A stretch of 64,000 nt of DNA, taken from assembly GCA_002281535.1 (NCBI GenBank), contig NCGD01000010.1, positions 27,395 to 91,394 on the forward strand, written 5' to 3'. Origin of the DNA: Sphingomonas sp. 28-63-12. GTDB taxonomy: Bacteria; Pseudomonadota; Alphaproteobacteria; Sphingomonadales; Sphingomonadaceae. Shown one piece after another: positions 19,526 through 27,052 of the stretch. The notes below the pieces were generated by a model. The model saw only the letters and a program-made list of their open reading frames with translations. It searched no databases and was not told the DNA's origin. The translations under genes and the position numbers were made by a program. Every line of letters begins with the position of its first letter. Position 1 is the stretch's first letter.

Positions 19526-19825
19526 TTAGGCGCGGGTACCCGACATCGGGAAGCTGCCAAACGCGCCGGCGCCGACGCTGCCGGTGATCGTGTCGCCATC
19601 GATCGTCGCTTCGCAGGTCAGGGTCATCGGCATCGGCACGGTCATCGCCATCGTCCATTTGATGGTGTTGCCGTCGACGGTGCCGTCAGTGATCTCGACC
19701 GACCCCATCTGACCCGAGCTGGTGCCGGTCCAGGTGGCGCCATCGCTCTTGATAACCACGGTCGACGCCTGATCGCCGAGCGGGGACTTCACAACGGTAT
19801 TCCAGGTGCCATCGACTGCGGCCAT
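19526..19825 (-). CDS. Small beta-rich hypothetical protein
   Basis: A 99-residue protein with no signal peptide and no Arg/Lys-rich segment; it is rich in Thr, Ser, Gly and Asp with alternating strand-like pattern (GTWNTVVKSPLGDQ, MGSVEITDGTVDGNTIKW, TATIDGDTITG-like segments), suggesting a small beta barrel or lipocalin-like fold. I do not recognise a named family, but similar short proteins are common in sphingomonads. AGGAGA lies 8 bases before the ATG. It follows the M16 peptidase by 26 bases on the same strand and ends in a clear terminator, so both probably share a transcript. Confidence 0.6.
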   Translation of the reverse strand: MAAVDGTWNTVVKSPLGDQASTVVIKSDGATWTGTSSGQMGSVEITDGTVDGNTIKWTMAMTVPMPMTLTCEATIDGDTITGSVGAGAFGSFPMSGTRA

Positions 19826-19851
19826 GATCGCTTCTCCTGTAGCTTCGGTTA

Positions 19852-22698
19852 TTACTTCACGTCCATGACGGACGCGGCGGGCACCACCTCCACCGGCAGG
19901 CCGAGCGAGTCAAGCTGGGGGCGCACGACCTTGGCGTCACCTACCACCACCCAGACAAACCTGGCTGGGTCGAGGGCGGCGCGTGCCGCAGCGTCAAGCT
20001 CGCCCAACGTCATCGCGCGATATTTTTGCGTGATCGTCGCGTAATAATCATCGGGCCGCTTATACTGATCATTATCGAGCATCGCCGATAGCACCGCGCC
20101 GGCAGTTTCGAAATTACCCGCCAGTTCACGAGTCGCGCCGTTGATCGTGCGGGTGAATTCGGCCGGCGTGATGCCGTTGGTGCCAAGGAACTCTTTCAGG
20201 TCGCCCTGCAGCGCCTTGATCGAATCCCCAGTCCGGTCAGCCTGGACGGGCGCGTTGATGCGATAGCTGACAAGCTGTTCGGTCTGGGCGAAGCCGCCAC
20301 CGGCACCATAGGACCAATGCTTGGTCTCGCGCAGATCATAATTGATCCGCGACAGGAAATCGCCGCCGAGCACGTCATTGGCGGTGCGGACGTTGAGCAG
20401 ATCGTCGCTGCCCTTGAGCGGGGTCAGCTGTCCGGCCGCGATCAGCGATTGCGGCGAATCGGGCCGATCGATCAACACGATCTTGGGCGCGGCCTGCACC
20501 GGGGAAACGCTGAGATCCTTGACCCCCGCCGGGCCAACCCCTGCCCAGTCACCGAAGCTGCGGTTGAGCAGCGGCACGAGATCGGCGAGCGCGAGATCGG
20601 ACACGACAAACATCTTGGCCTTTTCCGGGCGGAGCCAGGCCTGCTGGAAAGCGATGAGATCATCGCGGGTCAGCTTGGCCACCGCGACTGGATCGCCGCC
20701 CTGGCCCGCCGTCTTGGCATAAGGCGATGGCCCGAACAGCAATTTCGGCAGCACGCGCCCAGCCAGCCCGCCGGGGCTGGAGAGTTCCTGCTGGATACCG
20801 GCGAGCTGGGTTGTCCGCAGCCGGGCAACCTCTTCCGGCGTGAAGGCCGGGTGTCGAACGATATCAGCAAACAGGTCAAACGCGCCTGCCGCATTGGCGC
20901 TGGGCGCATCGACGCTCAGAAATGTCCGATCCGGGCTGGCACCGGTCGAGACATTGGCACCAAGCCGCTCCTGCGCTTCGGCAAGCGCGATCGAATCGCG
21001 CGACATCGTCCCTTCGTCGAGCATCGACAGGGTCAGCTGCTGGACGCCCAATTTGTCAGCCGGATTGGCGACCGCGCCCGCATCAAAGCTGATCAGCGCA
21101 CGCGTCACCGGCACGGCGGTGCGTTGCGCATAGACGACTTCAATGCCGTTCGAGAGCCTGGCGCGCTCAATCTTGGGGAAGACCAGATTGGCGACCGGGC
21201 CGACCATGGGATCGGTTTCGGCGCGCGAATGGGCCGGCTTCAGATTGGGCGGCGAGACCAGCGGTTTTGGCGCAGCGGCCACGTCGGTCGATGCCTCGCG
21301 CGGCCCGGCAAGCACCGAAAGCCCGTAGACCGGGCGAGTCAGCCATGCCTGGACGGCCGCCTGGACGCTGGCCGGGGTCTGTGCGGCAAGCGCGGCGAGC
21401 TGCTTCTTGAAATAGCCCGGATCGTTCGAATAAAGTTCACCCTGCGCCAGCGCGACCGCCTTGCCACCAAAACCACCGACCGATTCGAGCCCGGCAATCC
21501 GGCGCGCCACACTGGTCGTGACGACGCGCTGGAGTTCGTCGGCGTTCGGCCCGGTCTGGATGAAATCGGCAATCAACGCGTCGAGCCGCTTGCTCGCGAC
21601 ATCGACATCGACACCGGGACGCACCACCATGACGACCTGGAATATCCCCACCTGGGCCAGTGACTGGACGTTGGCGCTCACCTGAATAGCGAGCTTTTCC
21701 TTGCGAACCAGCGCATTGTCTAGCCGCGAGCTGGACAGCCCCCCGAGCGCCGAGGCCGCTGCCGCCAGTGCAGCCGCGTCCTTGTCATTGAGCCCGGGGA
21801 CGGCCCAGGACCGCATGACCAATGCCGCACCGACACGGTCATGGATCACGTCGCTTTTCGGCGCGGCCAGCGTCGGCACCGGCGCCGCCGGCAATTCGGT
21901 TTTGGGGCCAGCCTTGATCTTGCCGAAATATTTGCCGACCAGCGCCTTGGCCCTCGCCAGATCGATGTCACCCGCCAGCACCAGCACGGCGTTGTTGGGG
22001 CCATAATGGCTGCGGAACCAGTCCTTCACATCATCAAGGCTGGCGGCGTCGAGATCGGCGAGCGAGCCAATCACCGTGTGGCCATAAGGATGACCTGCCG
22101 GGAACAACCCCTCGATCTGCTTGTATTGGCGAAGGCCATAGGGCTGGTTGTCGCCCTGGCGCTTTTCATTCTGGACGACGCCGCGCTGTTCATCGAGCAC
22201 CTCCTGCGTCACCGCGCCGAGCAGATAGCCCATCCGGTCGCTTTCGAGGAACAATGCCTTTTCGAGCGCGGGCGTCGGCACGGTTTCGAAATAATTGGTA
22301 CGATCATAATTGGTTGTACCGTTGAGGTCGGTGGCACCGACCTGCTTCAGGGGCTCGAAGAAATCGCCCGGCGCATTTTCACTGCCGTTGAACATCAGAT
22401 GCTCGAACAGATGGGCAAAACCCGTCTTGCCCTTGGGCTCGAACTTGGAGCCGATATTGTACCAGACGCTGACGGCGACGACTGGTGCTTTGCGATCGGT
22501 GTGGACGATGACGCGCAACCCGTTGGGCAGCGTGAACTGATCATAGGCAATGTCGACCTTCTTGATCAGATCGGCGACCGGTGCGGGCGCGACCGCGACT
22601 GTCGCCGGCGCCTGCGCCTGCGCCTGCGCACTGGCGGCGAGCGGACTGATGAGCGCGCAGAAGGCAACGCCGGACAGGGCGATCGATCGAAGATGCAT
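19852..22698 (-). CDS. M16 family zinc metallopeptidase (two-domain, exported)
   Basis: A 948-residue pitrilysin-like peptidase with signal peptide (MHLRSIALSGVAFCALISPLAASAQ). The inverted zinc motif HLFEHLMF (H96, E99, H100) lies in the first half, with the distal ligand expected in the ESDRMGYLLGAV-type segment. The second half repeats the fold without the zinc motif, as in two-domain M16B/periplasmic M16 enzymes. Such enzymes degrade short peptides entering the periplasm. A strong sigma-70-type promoter and a GAGG site precede the ATG at 22698. The 99-residue protein follows it. Confidence 0.92.
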   Translation of the reverse strand: MHLRSIALSGVAFCALISPLAASAQAQAQAPATVAVAPAPVADLIKKVDIAYDQFTLPNGLRVIVHTDRKAPVVAVSVWYNIGSKFEPKGKTGFAHLFEHLMFNGSENAPGDFFEPLKQVGATDLNGTTNYDRTNYFETVPTPALEKALFLESDRMGYLLGAVTQEVLDEQRGVVQNEKRQGDNQPYGLRQYKQIEGLFPAGHPYGHTVIGSLADLDAASLDDVKDWFRSHYGPNNAVLVLAGDIDLARAKALVGKYFGKIKAGPKTELPAAPVPTLAAPKSDVIHDRVGAALVMRSWAVPGLNDKDAAALAAAASALGGLSSSRLDNALVRKEKLAIQVSANVQSLAQVGIFQVVMVVRPGVDVDVASKRLDALIADFIQTGPNADELQRVVTTSVARRIAGLESVGGFGGKAVALAQGELYSNDPGYFKKQLAALAAQTPASVQAAVQAWLTRPVYGLSVLAGPREASTDVAAAPKPLVSPPNLKPAHSRAETDPMVGPVANLVFPKIERARLSNGIEVVYAQRTAVPVTRALISFDAGAVANPADKLGVQQLTLSMLDEGTMSRDSIALAEAQERLGANVSTGASPDRTFLSVDAPSANAAGAFDLFADIVRHPAFTPEEVARLRTTQLAGIQQELSSPGGLAGRVLPKLLFGPSPYAKTAGQGGDPVAVAKLTRDDLIAFQQAWLRPEKAKMFVVSDLALADLVPLLNRSFGDWAGVGPAGVKDLSVSPVQAAPKIVLIDRPDSPQSLIAAGQLTPLKGSDDLLNVRTANDVLGGDFLSRINYDLRETKHWSYGAGGGFAQTEQLVSYRINAPVQADRTGDSIKALQGDLKEFLGTNGITPAEFTRTINGATRELAGNFETAGAVLSAMLDNDQYKRPDDYYATITQKYRAMTLGELDAAARAALDPARFVWVVVGDAKVVRPQLDSLGLPVEVVPAASVMDVK

Positions 22699-22733
22699 GC
22701 GGGGTTACCTCGTCAAGAAATTGAATTTACCTG

Positions 22734-22761
22734 ATTATAACAGGGCGATTCGCCGTGACAA
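22734..22761 (-). promoter_or_regulatory. Sigma-70-type promoter of the M16 peptidase gene
   Basis: On the minus strand TTGTCA (22761-22756) and a perfect TATAAT (22739-22734) are 16 bases apart, and the gene starts about 35 bases downstream after a GAGG site. This is the cleanest -10 element I found in the window. Confidence 0.65.
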
Positions 22762-22918
22762 CAGGCACATCGGGACCGGCCTTCGGCCAGCCCGCCCACA
22801 CCGGCAGCGCCTCCCCCCGGCGCATTTCCCGGGGGCTGGCTTGCCAAAAACGCCTTCCCTGTCGAAGCGGAGTCAACGTCCGGGAGACGCGACTGCACCC
22901 TGCCGGCCATGATTACGC

Positions 22919-25075
22919 TCAGGGCCGGTAATCACGCTCCTTGTGCTTTTCGAGGTCGGCAGGATCGAACCAGACCGGCTTGGTCTTATGATCGACGAAC
23001 AGCTGCATCTGATCGGTATAATGTTTCGACTCCGGCCGCGTCGACGCCGCCCCGTAAGGCTGGATCGATTGCGACGAGACCTTGCCGGCCTTGTCCCAGG
23101 CGATGAACATGATGAAGCTGTCGCCATGCTTCACAACCAGCCGGCCATCGGGCGCCTCGTCCCAGGTTGACGTCGCGCGCAGCACGTCCGGCCCGCCATC
23201 AAGCGGCAGATCGACCTTGCCCTGGCGCAGCCTGAGTACCGTGCCGAGCGGCGGATCGAGCTTGCCGAAATGCAGCATCAGATATTCGGCTGCGGCCTTC
23301 AGCTCGTCACGCGCATTGGGCCAGGGCTTGCGCGGATAATGGATGCGGTTGCCGACGCGCAGCAGGATCGCGGCCATCGCATCGGCCGGGCCCTTGCCGT
23401 CGTAATTCCAGTCCCACTGCGCCATGATCTGCTTGGCATCGATCAGCAGCTTATCGCCTTTTGGATCGACCTTGTTGATGTCGTCGAACCAGCGCGCCGC
23501 CCAGCTATATTTGCTGATGCCGGTATCATATTTGATGCGGTGGAGATCGGCGTCGGTGATCCTCGGATCGGCCCCCATCAGCTCGATCGCGCGGGTGCCG
23601 CGATTGGTGGTGTCGGTCTCGATCCCGAGCAGGGGCGAGAAATCAGCCGGGTTGAGCTCGCTCCCGGTGCCGGCCGCCTGGAAGGGCGTATTGTTGGCAT
23701 TGACCAGAAACCCCGAAGCCGGGTTGATGTTCCGCGGAATCATCGCCCACGGCACCGTGCCCGACGCCAGATCGGCTGCCGTATCGCCGGGCAGGACATG
23801 GGCGTAATCAAAGCCCGGTTTGCGGTTCAGGAATGCCGCATTGTAGAAATAGGCAATGTTGCCTGCGGCGTCACCATACAGGAAATTGGTCGCCGGAATC
23901 GCCTGCTTGGCGAGTGCCGCCTGCCATTCGGCAAAGTCGCGCGCTTTGTTGAGGCGGTAATATTCCTCGACCATGCCAAGCTGTTCGGGCGCGGCATAAT
24001 GGATCGCATAGGCGCCAGTCTTGTTGATGATCACCGGGCCATGGACCGATCGATAGGCCGTACGCGGCACGGGCAGGACGAACGGGCCCCACAATTTCAC
24101 ATGCAGCCACACACGCTGCGTTTCGAGCGGCAGCCATTTGCCATCGAAGCGATACTGGGTGCCGTCCTTGTTCATCACGAGTTTATAGATGTCGATCAGG
24201 TCTGGCCGGTTGACGGTATTGGTCCAGCCCAATGTCTTGTTGTGCCCGAGCAACGGATAGGGCGCGCCGGGAAAGGTTGCGCCGGCAAAGTCCCAACCCT
24301 GCTTGGAATGGACCACCAGCTCATACCAGGCGACGCCGCCACGATAAGGCTGGTGCGAATTGGAAACGAGTCGGGTAAAGCCATCCGCCGAACGCTTGGG
24401 CGCGACGACAAAGGCGTTGGAGCCGTTGAGATTGCCCTCATTGGGGTCGGCCGCGCCCGCTGGGATCGGGGCGATATCGGGCGAATCGGGATGCGCGCCG
24501 GCATTCTCAACGGGGAGCGGCTTGTCGCCGACCAAAGCGCCGAGCACCGCATCAAGGCCGAAAAAGAAGGGCGACCGCAGCACGAAACCCGCCGCGATAT
24601 CCTGGCCGTTGACCGGAAACAGGTTGCGCAACCGGACTTCACCGGGGTGCGTATCGGCAAAGTGGTTGAGGCCGGCGGCATAGGCATCGAGCAGCGCGCG
24701 GACATCGGCGGGCTGCTTCATATAGTCGCGCGTCACCGTTTCGCGGGCGCGGACCAGATGAAGGGCGAAATCAATGCCGGCGCCGTCCTGGCCGAGCAGG
24801 GCCCCGGCGCGCCCGCGCGTCATCGCGACCACTTCCTGCAAGGTCGCGAAATCATCCTCGGCATGGGCATAGGCAATACCGTAACCGACATCGGCATCGC
24901 TGGTGCCAAAGACATGCGGGACGCCAAATGTGTCGCGAACGATGCGCGTGTCATAGCGGTGCGCGGGCGGCGGAGCGGCAGCGGTAGCGGTAAGCGGCTC
25001 CCACAGCGCCAGCCCGATCGCGGCGATGATCAGCAATGTCACCACCGCACCCAAACCCCGAACAACAAATCGCAT
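22919..25075 (-). CDS. Penicillin acylase family Ntn-hydrolase (PvdQ/QuiP type)
   Basis: A 718-residue S45-family acylase. After an N-terminal hydrophobic signal or anchor (VVTLLIIAAIGLALW) comes the small-subunit region (VRDTFGVPHVFGTSDADVGYGIAYAHAED), a linker, and the autocatalytic cleavage/nucleophile motif NLNGSNAFVV (Ser219 at the beta-chain start). Oxyanion and binding residues include the SNSHQPY and NANNTPF motifs. Members hydrolyse amides such as penicillin G or acyl-homoserine lactones; this gene could act in either and the substrate is unresolved. It is the last gene before the palindrome-bearing gap at 25076-25317. Confidence 0.92.
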   Translation of the reverse strand: MRFVVRGLGAVVTLLIIAAIGLALWEPLTATAAAPPPAHRYDTRIVRDTFGVPHVFGTSDADVGYGIAYAHAEDDFATLQEVVAMTRGRAGALLGQDGAGIDFALHLVRARETVTRDYMKQPADVRALLDAYAAGLNHFADTHPGEVRLRNLFPVNGQDIAAGFVLRSPFFFGLDAVLGALVGDKPLPVENAGAHPDSPDIAPIPAGAADPNEGNLNGSNAFVVAPKRSADGFTRLVSNSHQPYRGGVAWYELVVHSKQGWDFAGATFPGAPYPLLGHNKTLGWTNTVNRPDLIDIYKLVMNKDGTQYRFDGKWLPLETQRVWLHVKLWGPFVLPVPRTAYRSVHGPVIINKTGAYAIHYAAPEQLGMVEEYYRLNKARDFAEWQAALAKQAIPATNFLYGDAAGNIAYFYNAAFLNRKPGFDYAHVLPGDTAADLASGTVPWAMIPRNINPASGFLVNANNTPFQAAGTGSELNPADFSPLLGIETDTTNRGTRAIELMGADPRITDADLHRIKYDTGISKYSWAARWFDDINKVDPKGDKLLIDAKQIMAQWDWNYDGKGPADAMAAILLRVGNRIHYPRKPWPNARDELKAAAEYLMLHFGKLDPPLGTVLRLRQGKVDLPLDGGPDVLRATSTWDEAPDGRLVVKHGDSFIMFIAWDKAGKVSSQSIQPYGAASTRPESKHYTDQMQLFVDHKTKPVWFDPADLEKHKERDYRP

Positions 25076-25156
25076 CGGTCACTCCCCCGTTTTTCTTTGA
25101 GCGAAGGTGTAGCCACGGGCTGCGACAAACGCCACGCAGCTTTGAGAAAATGCGAT

Positions 25157-25170
25157 CGATTTCGAAATCG
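25157..25170. repeat. Perfect 14-bp palindrome in the acylase/unknown gene gap
   Basis: CGATTTCGAAATCG at 25157-25170 reads the same on both strands. It lies in the 242-bp divergent gap between the acylase gene (start 25075) and the unknown gene (start 25318), a typical place for a dimeric repressor or activator site. Confidence 0.5.
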
Positions 25171-25226
25171 CTGCTCTTTTGCGGGAACGCGACGTCCGTG
25201 AGGCGACAATGGTGGCGCTACCCTGG

Positions 25227-25272
25227 CGCTGGCAATAGCCAGCACCGACAAGGCTTTGACAAGCGCTGGCAA
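25227..25272 (+). promoter_or_regulatory. Direct repeats and -35 element upstream of the unknown gene
   Basis: GCGCTGGCAA occurs at 25227-25236 and again at 25263-25272. The first copy also forms a GCTGGC-AATA-GCCAGC hairpin (25228-25243). A perfect TTGACA (25256-25261) lies directly before the second copy, about 57 bases upstream of the ATG. No convincing -10 was found at 17 bases (ATGCTA), so the promoter call is weak. Confidence 0.35.
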
Positions 25273-25317
25273 ACCGTCATGCTACCATTCCTGTATCCTC
25301 AGCCCATTGGAGTCGTG

Positions 25318-26979
25318 ATGGCCGACCATGCCACCACCGACCGTCCGAAGGCCCGCCCCGGTGATTGCCCCGGCAGGGCGCTGACCGGCTTGGAGGCGGC
25401 ACCGGCGGTCATGGCGCTAGGTGACGTTTCGGACATGCTGAACGGGGGAGCGCAAGTCGCGTCGCTGCGCTCGCTTGGCACGCAGCTATCGGCAGGCCCC
25501 ATAGGACAGGCCCCGATTGAATGGGCCGGCGGGCAACCGATCGGTGGTGGCCCTACTTCGGACAACGGGGTCGCGCAGCGCCGACGAATTCCGGTCCCCA
25601 ACGGCCTGGGGGTTGTTGCTGTCGACGCCCCCAAGACGGTCTTTTTTGGCCCTGCGTCAGCGGTCGCCGCTCGCTACTGGGCGAAGACGCTGCCGGCTCA
25701 ACCGACCCGTGCCGACCAACTGGCGGCGATCGCCAATGCGGCGGCAACGATTGGCAATCGAATCAATCAGATTGTCGACAGTCAGTGGAATTACAACAGC
25801 GCATTGATCGACGACGCGGCGGTGAATTTCTTCGACCCCATCCGGGTCAGGCTCGGCGGCGATTATACCGTGGGCGGCCAGATCAGGCGGCTGACGCTCG
25901 ACTATCATTTCGGCAATGCCATGGCGGGGTATGTGATCAACGTCGCCGATACCGGCCCCAACCTCAACGACAGCATGCATGACCCAAATGCAGGCGGCGC
26001 ACCCGGGGCCGGGGAATATAGTTCCATCCACGCCGTGGCTGCCCATCCAGTCGGTCCATTGGCGGCCGACCTCAACGATCCCGACGCGGTGACCAAAATC
26101 GCCGGCGAGGGCGCCCGTTGGCAGGTGATCGCCAATAATGCTGCCAAGGTGCGCGACGACACGCGGATTTTTTCGAACGCAGCGGCCGACAATCTGCCCA
26201 ATACGACCGTCCGCTACGTCACATTCCCGCAATTGTGGAAATCCTGGGCGGCAACCTTTGGCAAGGTCTATGGCATAGCCGATGCGACGGTCGTGACCGC
26301 GCTGGCGGCGGCGACCGTCACCATCAAGACTCTTGCGCATCCCGACGGCGAGGCTTCGCCGGTCGGCATAACGACAAGCGACCAGATGAGCGCCGCACAT
26401 GACGTTTCGGTTGATCCTGAAAAGCCTGCCAATCAAGCAGCGCTTGCGCATGAAACGGTCGGTTTGCTGAACGTGAAGATCGACGCGCTCGATTTCAGCC
26501 AGACGCTGGCGAATGCCATCGCCGCTGCCCGTGGCAGACTTCCTGCCGCCAATATTTCGTTGAACGTCGAGGGCTATGCCGGCGGGGACCAGTTTGTGTT
26601 CCTGTGCAGTGGGCCGACCGATGCGCTGGCGCCACCGGTGACGCTGCGCGCCGCGCATAGTTTCCCGGCCTATCGGCAGGCGCCGATGCTTCCGGCAATC
26701 AAGCAGGCCACACCTGCGTTTGATGATGCTGACGAACTTTATGAAAACGACGCCCGAGCATATTACGATTCGTCGATCGAAACGTTCATTGAATTTTTCG
26801 AGCAATATTTGAATGATCACGAGATCAACGGAGTCGATGCGGCAGCATTGGTGGCCGAGAATTTCCCCTTTTCAGTGCCGCTAAGTGCCGAAGTGGGGGG
26901 CGATATCCCCGACGACGCCGAAATGGCACGGATGATCACTGCGTATCAGGTCGCCCATCCGCCAGCCATCGACGACTGA
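25318..26979 (+). CDS. Unrecognised 553-residue protein with injection-cargo-like N-terminus
   Basis: No known enzyme or structural domain is recognised. ATG at 25318 has GGAG 5 bases upstream and is preferred to any of the several upstream in-frame starts. The N-terminal part has a segment MLNGGAQVASLRSLGTQLSA (about residues 40-59) and a later NGVAQRRR (about 83-90) that recall the short repeats at the N-terminus of DUF4157-type and other cargo proteins of extracellular contractile injection systems; this is from memory and is weak. The rest is Ala/Asn/Asp-rich, with an acidic C-terminus (FDDADELYEND, PDDAEMARM) and no signal peptide, transmembrane span or DUF4157 zinc motif. The 3' end is A+T-rich (20 of 60 bases G/C at 26761-26820), unlike its neighbours, suggesting acquisition. 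No structural or baseplate gene is present nearby. Confidence 0.5.
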   Translation: MADHATTDRPKARPGDCPGRALTGLEAAPAVMALGDVSDMLNGGAQVASLRSLGTQLSAGPIGQAPIEWAGGQPIGGGPTSDNGVAQRRRIPVPNGLGVVAVDAPKTVFFGPASAVAARYWAKTLPAQPTRADQLAAIANAAATIGNRINQIVDSQWNYNSALIDDAAVNFFDPIRVRLGGDYTVGGQIRRLTLDYHFGNAMAGYVINVADTGPNLNDSMHDPNAGGAPGAGEYSSIHAVAAHPVGPLAADLNDPDAVTKIAGEGARWQVIANNAAKVRDDTRIFSNAAADNLPNTTVRYVTFPQLWKSWAATFGKVYGIADATVVTALAAATVTIKTLAHPDGEASPVGITTSDQMSAAHDVSVDPEKPANQAALAHETVGLLNVKIDALDFSQTLANAIAAARGRLPAANISLNVEGYAGGDQFVFLCSGPTDALAPPVTLRAAHSFPAYRQAPMLPAIKQATPAFDDADELYENDARAYYDSSIETFIEFFEQYLNDHEINGVDAAALVAENFPFSVPLSAEVGGDIPDDAEMARMITAYQVAHPPAIDD

Positions 26980-26997
26980 ACGACATTCGGCCCGTCA

Positions 26998-27026
26998 CTT
27001 GTGTTGCAAATCGGCAACACTATATT
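26998..27026 (+). promoter_or_regulatory. Heat-shock-type promoter of clpB with spacer inverted repeat
   Basis: CTTG (26998-27001) is followed after 17 bases by ACTATATTG (from 27019), fitting the alphaproteobacterial RpoH pattern CTTG-N17-CYTATnT with one mismatch. The spacer contains a perfect 7-bp inverted repeat GTGTTGC (27001-27007)/GCAACAC (27014-27020). clpB is a classical RpoH target. The repeat may be a protein-binding site or a weak terminator for the upstream gene. Confidence 0.5.
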
Positions 27027-27052
27027 GCTTGGAAAGGTAGGGACTTTCAGCA

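Noticed and set aside
23270-25201. 643-residue plus-strand frame opposite the acylase gene
   Set aside because: Shadow of the S45 acylase; the Ntn-hydrolase motif is on the minus strand.
27001-27020. Inverted repeat as a terminator of the unknown gene
   Set aside because: Stem is only 7 bp and no clean T-run follows; it fits better as part of the clpB promoter, though both are possible.
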